NCBI RefSeq assembly: GCF_027942865.1
Contig: NC_134526.1
Span: 11,936,284 to 12,000,283, forward strand
Reading direction: 5' to 3'
DNA: 64,000 nucleotides
Source: Odontesthes bonariensis
Lineage: Eukaryota > Chordata > Actinopteri > Atheriniformes > Atherinopsidae
Shown here: positions 59,101 through 64,000 of the stretch, one piece after another
Layout of the letters: each line of letters opens with the position of its first letter
How positions within the stretch are numbered: position 1 is the stretch's first letter
Translations under genes and position numbers: made by a program
Notes under the pieces: generated by a model
Seen by the model: only the letters and a program-made list of their open reading frames with translations
What the model was told of the DNA's origin: nothing
Databases searched by the model: none

Positions 59101-62100
59101 TAAGCTCAGCTCTGCTGAGTCGAGGCAACCCAGTAACTTTTGAGCCCTGAATTCTCTCATTAGGGCTGAAGCAATATAACATAAGATCATGGTTAAACGT
59201 GGAAATAACAAGAGTCTCGCTGTATCTTTTCAAATGTAATTTGACAGAAGTCATTTTTGTTCCCTGTAAAACATTAACATGGAATTTGAGACCTGATGGC
59301 AGAGTAACACTGTGGCGGGACATGTTCTCTTTCCGCAGTAGTAGCACAAGGCAGTGTGAGGGCTTCAGCTCTGCCTGATCTGGAATGGAAGGAGGTGGAC
59401 TGCAGAATACAGTCACCTGCAAGGATGTAAAGAAACCATCAAGACATAAACAAGTATAGGAAGCGATTTCTGTTGTTTCTATTGTGACAGTAGGTTAAAA
59501 AAAAAGCCTTATATCATCTTCTTGCTGTTTCCCTCGAGACACAGTCCTTCTGACACGACTGAGTGAATGGTTCTACCTGTTGGCCGGTGAGTCCCAGGAC
59601 AGTGGCTGCATTGCTCTGAAGCTGCAGCCTCTGCAGCCCCATGAGGCTGAAACCCCTGCGTTCACATGTAACCAGCACTTGTCCATAGAAACGTGGAGGC
59701 ACAACAGGTGAAACTACGAGGAGTAAGTCCGCTATCAGAGAGGAGGGAAGGATTAACAGTTCGCCCAAAGGGAATATCCATTTTCAGTGCATTGAATGAA
59801 ATGTTGATAAATAAAAAATTCACTCACTAAGGATCATAAAAATTCAAAGTTAAAGATTAAACGTGGACAGAAGCTACTTTGCCCTGAAGGTAATTTTGCC
59901 TTGCTGAAATATACCTTTTGTTGTGGCACACAGCAGAGAAGAAGACCTGCTAATAGTAAACTGACTCCCTCTGATTCTGTCATCTGAAGGTTCAACTCTG
60001 CAAGGAAAATGAGAATGTCTAACATCATTAGACCAAAAATAGGTGACAATATAAAAGAGGCTAAAACTTGTTTTTTTTCTGCTTCTTTGTCCTGTTATAG
60101 TACTGGTTAAAGTCTAAATCTAAAAGTTGATGAGTAAAATTCTGCTCTGTCTGTAAAATGGCCTTCACAGTGCCTGACTTAAGCGTCACTGGAAATCTGT
60201 GGAGACCTCATAAAGGCTATAGATGAAATAACTTGTATCTTCTAAAGCTCGTTTGTTGCAGTGGTTAGACTTAAATTGCCAACACAAATGTAACGTTGTT
60301 GAATGACTTTTGCTCCTGTTTGCTACATTCACAGCAGACCTGCTCAGGTGCCGGTTGGGATTCTGTGCACTTCCTCCTTGAAGTCTTCCTGAAAACCACA
60401 AGCACAGCTCCCTGTGGACCTGACCGGTCAGCTGAGAGCAGTGAATAAGGGAAGGCTCTTGATTTCTGACGCCCCGAAAGTCGACAGAAGTTTCCTCCGT
60501 CTTCTTGAGCAGCAGAGGACGTAAAGCGGCAGTTATATTCTTCAGCGATGAATGGGCATGAGGACCCCGAACAGCAAGGGCAAGGACGGGCTGGCAGGGC
60601 TCATCGGCCCTCTGGTTAACTGGCAGAAGACCTGAAAAAGAGAAAGAGTTTTCAAACATCATTTTCATATAGTGAGAACACTGATCTAGCTATCATTGAG
60701 CAATGACCAAAAATAGAGATACTGAATCATTTTGAGAACATATGGCATTAGTTGTGTGGTACCACTTTCACGCAGGAGCCGCTGGGGTGGATAAAGCAGC
60801 CGCAGACCACACACGTCAAGCCCCGAGTCAAGGAGCAGATGGAGGGTGTAGTGTGTTATTAAAGGATTTTGGAAGAAGCCACTGCACCCCAGAGCCACTG
60901 ATACCTGCTCCAACATTGAAGGGAAAGATAAGTTCAGTTGCTACTAAGCCTAAGCCTCTTACACTAAAAAAAAAAAGAACAAATGTTATTGCAAACAGTC
61001 AACTTTACTGTGGAGGAGCACACACTCACCTCTGTGTGGAGCTCTTGTTTGCTTTCTTTCCCCTTAAAAAACAGTTCCTGAGTTTCAGCTGTCAGCCAGT
61101 AAAACCCTGGACTGAGACCAAATGTTTTATCTATAACCTAAAGTACAAAGCCACAGGAACAAAATCCAGTCAACAAAACAAGGACGACTATGAGCTATGA
61201 GAAAGCTCATTCACTGACTCGTTGACTCACCTTTTTGCTGAAAGTGGTAGAGATAAAACAATTTAAAGAGGATGAAGGTAGGCAGATAGGTGAGGTGAAG
61301 GGTTGCTGATCCAGCAGGCTTTTGAACTGAGGTAACCAGCTGGCAATTGCAGTTAGTGAGGTATCTGACAGAAATCTGCAGACATGGTTGTAGGAGGGTG
61401 CATTGATGTTTAAATCCCTTTTCTATAAAAAGAAAAAAACAGAATGTGTTAAAACGTCAGACTTCTGACAGAACACGTCAAATGTTTTTTAAACTTTCTC
61501 TTCACTTTTGATGTGTAACAGTGATGAGCCACAGCTAAGACATGCAAAGCCAGTCCATTCTCTGTCCTCAACTGCTGAAGTCCTGCAACCCGGAACGGGA
61601 CCTTTGCACCAACCGTATCCTCAGTGTGACACGAGTCTGGGCCAGCCTGACAAACATAAACAAGTCACCAGTAAACTCAGGGTCACGCATGACAAACTAT
61701 TGCCTGCATTAGGGGAGAGAAGCCACTGCCCACTCACCAAAGACAAAAACCAAGCAACTAAAGTGTTGTAGATGTGTGATTTAGTCTCAGCTGAATGCAA
61801 ATGTTTTCTTTTTCCACTAGCAGCTTTCATGCATCCAACCATACCAGGACTGGAAAGGCTGACACTCAGTAGCATCCATCCCTGACTTTCAATGTTTTCT
61901 GGTAGCGTGCTTATTGACTCTTGATGAGAAACCTCCTAAAAAACAAGTTATAGTAAGTATAGGCAAATGTACTGGGCATTAATCTTTAATTCTCTCATTG
62001 TGTGACACTTACAAACTCATACAGAACATCCGTCCTTTCAGCAGCTGGCTGCTGCAGATACACAGATTTGGCTGGACGATGACTTTCCAGCTGCTTAAGG

Positions 62101-63982
62101 ATCTCTTGGTCTTGTTCAGGATGCTTAATGGGTCTCTTCTGTTGGTCACTAACAGATTCAACATCGCAAATAAGATATTTGTCTTTTGTTAATGATGTGC
62201 TAAATAAATATAGACATATTTCACACCTCTGCTGTTGTGGTTCCTGAAAAGAAATGCCCTGAGCGTATAGTGGGCTTTCCATTTTTGGTTTCCTGGACTG
62301 CAGAGGTGAAAACTGCTGATCTTCCCACAGATGGCGTGAGTCATGGCCACATATAGACTCCACAGTGAGAGGTGGCTTCCCCTTCATTTCCTCTGCTTTT
62401 GGACGAACTGTACATTTGTCAGGATGTTTATTCCCATTTCTACTCATCTCCCGCAGTTTTTGAAGTAATACGCTCTTGCCAGTCACTTCCCTGTGAGCAG
62501 AGACGACAACATGAACTGTAACAAAATGAGCTGAAGCCAGGCATGACAAATGTTTTCTAATGCAGTTTTCTATGCTTACCTGCCATTCATTTGGGATCCT
62601 GCGTGATCTTTAAGATTGTGTTTCTTTGCAGTTGTTTTTTCCTTTGGACTGTTGTGTTTGCCAGCCAATTTGAACTCTGATGAAAGATTTGGGGATGTCC
62701 TTACTGGTTTTAATGAAGGATCAGGACATCGCAGGTCAATATAAACAGTTGGATGTTCCTGGTGACTCGTCGGCAGCTCTGCTCCCATCTTTGCCAGTGA
62801 TTTGTTCCACACATTATCTTGTCTGCCAGAAACAAGTGATTACCCTTATCAATTACTATCATCTTACCGTTGTGGTCACAAAACAGTAAGATGACTTTGG
62901 ATGTGACTTTAAGTACCTCACGCAGTTTGGATTTTCCGCAGGCTCCGACACAGACTGGTTATTGCAGAAAGCAGAAAGTCTATGCAGGATATTAGTCACC
63001 TTAGACTGGCTTTCTTCAGCATCTATGAACAGAGAGTGGATTGAAAGTACAGCACGTTTATCCAAAACATTCTGTATGGATGTCAGAATGACTTACCTGC
63101 ATGTGATTTCACAGTTTCAACTGATATACACCGCGGCATTGACAGTCTGTCGAACTTCATGTTCTTGAGGACATCATCCAGATCCCACTGGTCGAGTCTC
63201 TGAATGTACAGATCACAAGTGGAAATTTTTTCGTGTTTATAAAAAAGCAAAGGAATACATTTATCTGCATCATCAGTGACTTCTGAATTCATACGCCAGT
63301 TTCACTGAGCACACTCACTGCAAATGAGAGGATGGGGGCATTGGATTTTGTGTTGTCTGGTTTTAACGAGGCATCAGTCACCACCATACATTTGCTCTCA
63401 CCTGCCTGTAAGGGTTAAGAGAGGGGAAAGGATATTTTCATGCGTCTTGATTCTATTGCACTTTAATCAGGAAGGTGAAAGTTAAACCCACCACAACGGC
63501 AGCGTCAGAGCATTGTGTATACCACTGAGGAGTATCTTCTACAGTTTCAGCATCATCCAACTGTTTTAAAATATCATCTGGCCTGCTTGTCTGTGCTATT
63601 GGTTTCAACTGTTCCTGATTGAGAAAACACACACACACACACATTAAAAAATATCAACTGATTAACATTGTTTGTTTGCGCTTCATGACATCAGCGTCCG
63701 TCTTGGTGGAAGTATATTTCACAAACCTCTAGTTCAGGATATTCTAAAGAAAAACTGAAGTCTTCAGGGACCTCCAGTGAAAGACCAGCTGGTCTTTGAT
63801 GTATGGCGACAATCTCTTGAGTTTCAGGCTGTAATTTCAGAAGAATGCATTATTGGATGGTTTATATGCAATCAAATGTTATTTTTTTTGTTGCGTAGGT
63901 CTTTGTCAGTTAGCAGAAATCACTGCACTTTTAGAATAATAAAAAAAAAAAAAAAGCTTACTGCGGAAAAGTCCATGTCCAT
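56128..63982 (-). CDS. dnaaf8: Dynein axonemal assembly factor 8-like protein with five NDPK-like modules
   Basis: I rebuilt 27 coding exons on the minus strand: 63982-63962, 63828-63727, 63614-63492, 63405-63319, 63199-63097, 63022-62917, 62822-62580, 62490-62013, 61935-61738, 61646-61506, 61422-61231, 61137-61030, 60904-60763, 60631-60340, 59997-59915, 59731-59577, 59416-59293, 59165-59055, 58976-58926, 58633-58331, 58214-57936, 57831-57737, 57625-57523, 56896-56682, 56602-56517, 56426-56354 and 56196-56128. All introns are GT-AG, all phases fit, and the 1360-residue frame is unbroken. ATG 63982 has a good Kozak context (CTACCATGG). Residues 1-421 match DNAAF8/C16orf71 at QWDLDDVL (about 115-122), HPTVYIDLR and GKSVLLQKLR. 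Residues 422-634 are unassigned. Five NDPK-like modules follow (about 635-780, 807-935, 937-1054, 1055-1179, 1214-1360). DNAAF8/Daap1 works with outer-arm dyneins in cytoplasmic assembly foci (DynAPs) of multiciliated cells. Identity rests on remembered motifs. Confidence 0.8.
57737..58214 (-). other. dnaaf8: NDPK-like module 4 (clearest of the five)
   Basis: Residues 1055-1179, two exons. It starts QVLFTVCLFKP (compare TFIAIKPD in kinases, with the lysine kept), then GLTMAGLRVV at 1085-1094 (the G-F-x-[IV]-x-G-L-[KR] strand), SGSLALCLRGENAVKRLLDV (the GPVVAMVWEGxNVV...  strand and helix) and the closing YQQAIKDVKALFPEGL helix. At the place of the catalytic histidine the sequence reads CYGS, so Tyr1147 replaces His and phosphotransfer by the normal mechanism is not expected. 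It probably serves as a folding or docking module. Confidence 0.7.
60340..60904 (-). other. dnaaf8: NDPK-like module 1 (His retained)
   Basis: Residues about 635-779 in two exons. Visible are GLDVCGLRLL (662-671), PVLALAVRGPHAHSSLKNI (kinase strand and helix) and FRGVRNQEPSLIHCSQLTG, which lines up with the kinase G-x-[IF]-R-G...N-x-x-H-G-S-D segment; His745 is in the catalytic position but the following GSD is CSQ. An REL-x-LWF helix closes the module as in true NDPKs. The first strand lacks the usual K-P-D, so activity is doubtful. Confidence 0.65.
63627..63642. repeat. Short (CA)n tract in a dnaaf8 intron
   Basis: Eight CA units just upstream, on the minus strand, of the third coding exon. 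Confidence 0.9.
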
Positions 63983-64000
63983 GGTAGGTGTGTTTTGTTT

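Noticed and set aside
1-64000. CRISPR arrays, operons or bacterial defence systems
   Set aside because: The window is vertebrate nuclear DNA with spliced genes. The tandem repeats found have no unique spacers.

Overview
The window is vertebrate nuclear DNA, almost certainly from a ray-finned (teleost) fish. Genes have many exons with GT-AG introns, intergenic spaces are long and AT-rich, and the repeats are types common in fish: L2-type LINE/SINE 3' modules ending in GGATGGATGG, a decayed Tc1/mariner copy, hAT and PIF-Harbinger pieces, and long tetra- and pentanucleotide microsatellites. I cannot name the species.

Layout from left to right. 1-3 kb: no gene recognised. 3.3-4.55 kb (-): an intronless gene for a 413-residue coiled-coil protein with a tyrosine-rich tail, which I do not recognise; a 52-bp tandem repeat lies just behind it. 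6.1-7.9 kb: a decayed hAT transposon with a complete PIF-Harbinger-like element nested inside it, the latter still carrying an open MADF-domain frame. 8.5-26 kb: gene-poor, with L2 fragments, a 593-bp element with a 9-bp target duplication and a helicase remnant, and a Tc1/mariner relic. 26.2-27.2 kb (+): gpr146, with its CDS in one exon. 37.2-38.2 kb (+): gper1, with its CDS in one exon. 43.0-50.3 kb (+): unkl, rebuilt here as 16 coding exons and 812 residues with the frame kept throughout, followed by a 3' UTR of up to about 5.1 kb. 56.1-64.0 kb (-): a 27-exon gene, rebuilt as an unbroken 1360-residue frame, whose first third matches dnaaf8 (C16orf71/Daap1) and whose C-terminal half holds five divergent nucleoside-diphosphate-kinase-like modules. 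unkl and dnaaf8 converge tail to tail.

The most notable result is the dnaaf8 gene. The human protein, as I remember it, is about 520 residues and ends near the GKSxLLQxLR motif. Here one frame continues for more than 900 further residues, through an unassigned region and five tandem NDPK-like modules, most lacking the catalytic histidine. Because dnaaf8 belongs to axonemal dynein pre-assembly in multiciliated cells, and NDPK modules are common in ciliary proteins (NME5, NME7, NME8), the fusion makes biological sense. The four named genes also join human 7p22.3 markers (GPR146, GPER1) to 16p13.3 markers (UNKL, DNAAF8). There is no operon-like organisation: the two GPCR genes are single-exon neighbours on one strand, unkl encodes a translational repressor-type zinc-finger protein, and dnaaf8 a ciliary assembly factor.
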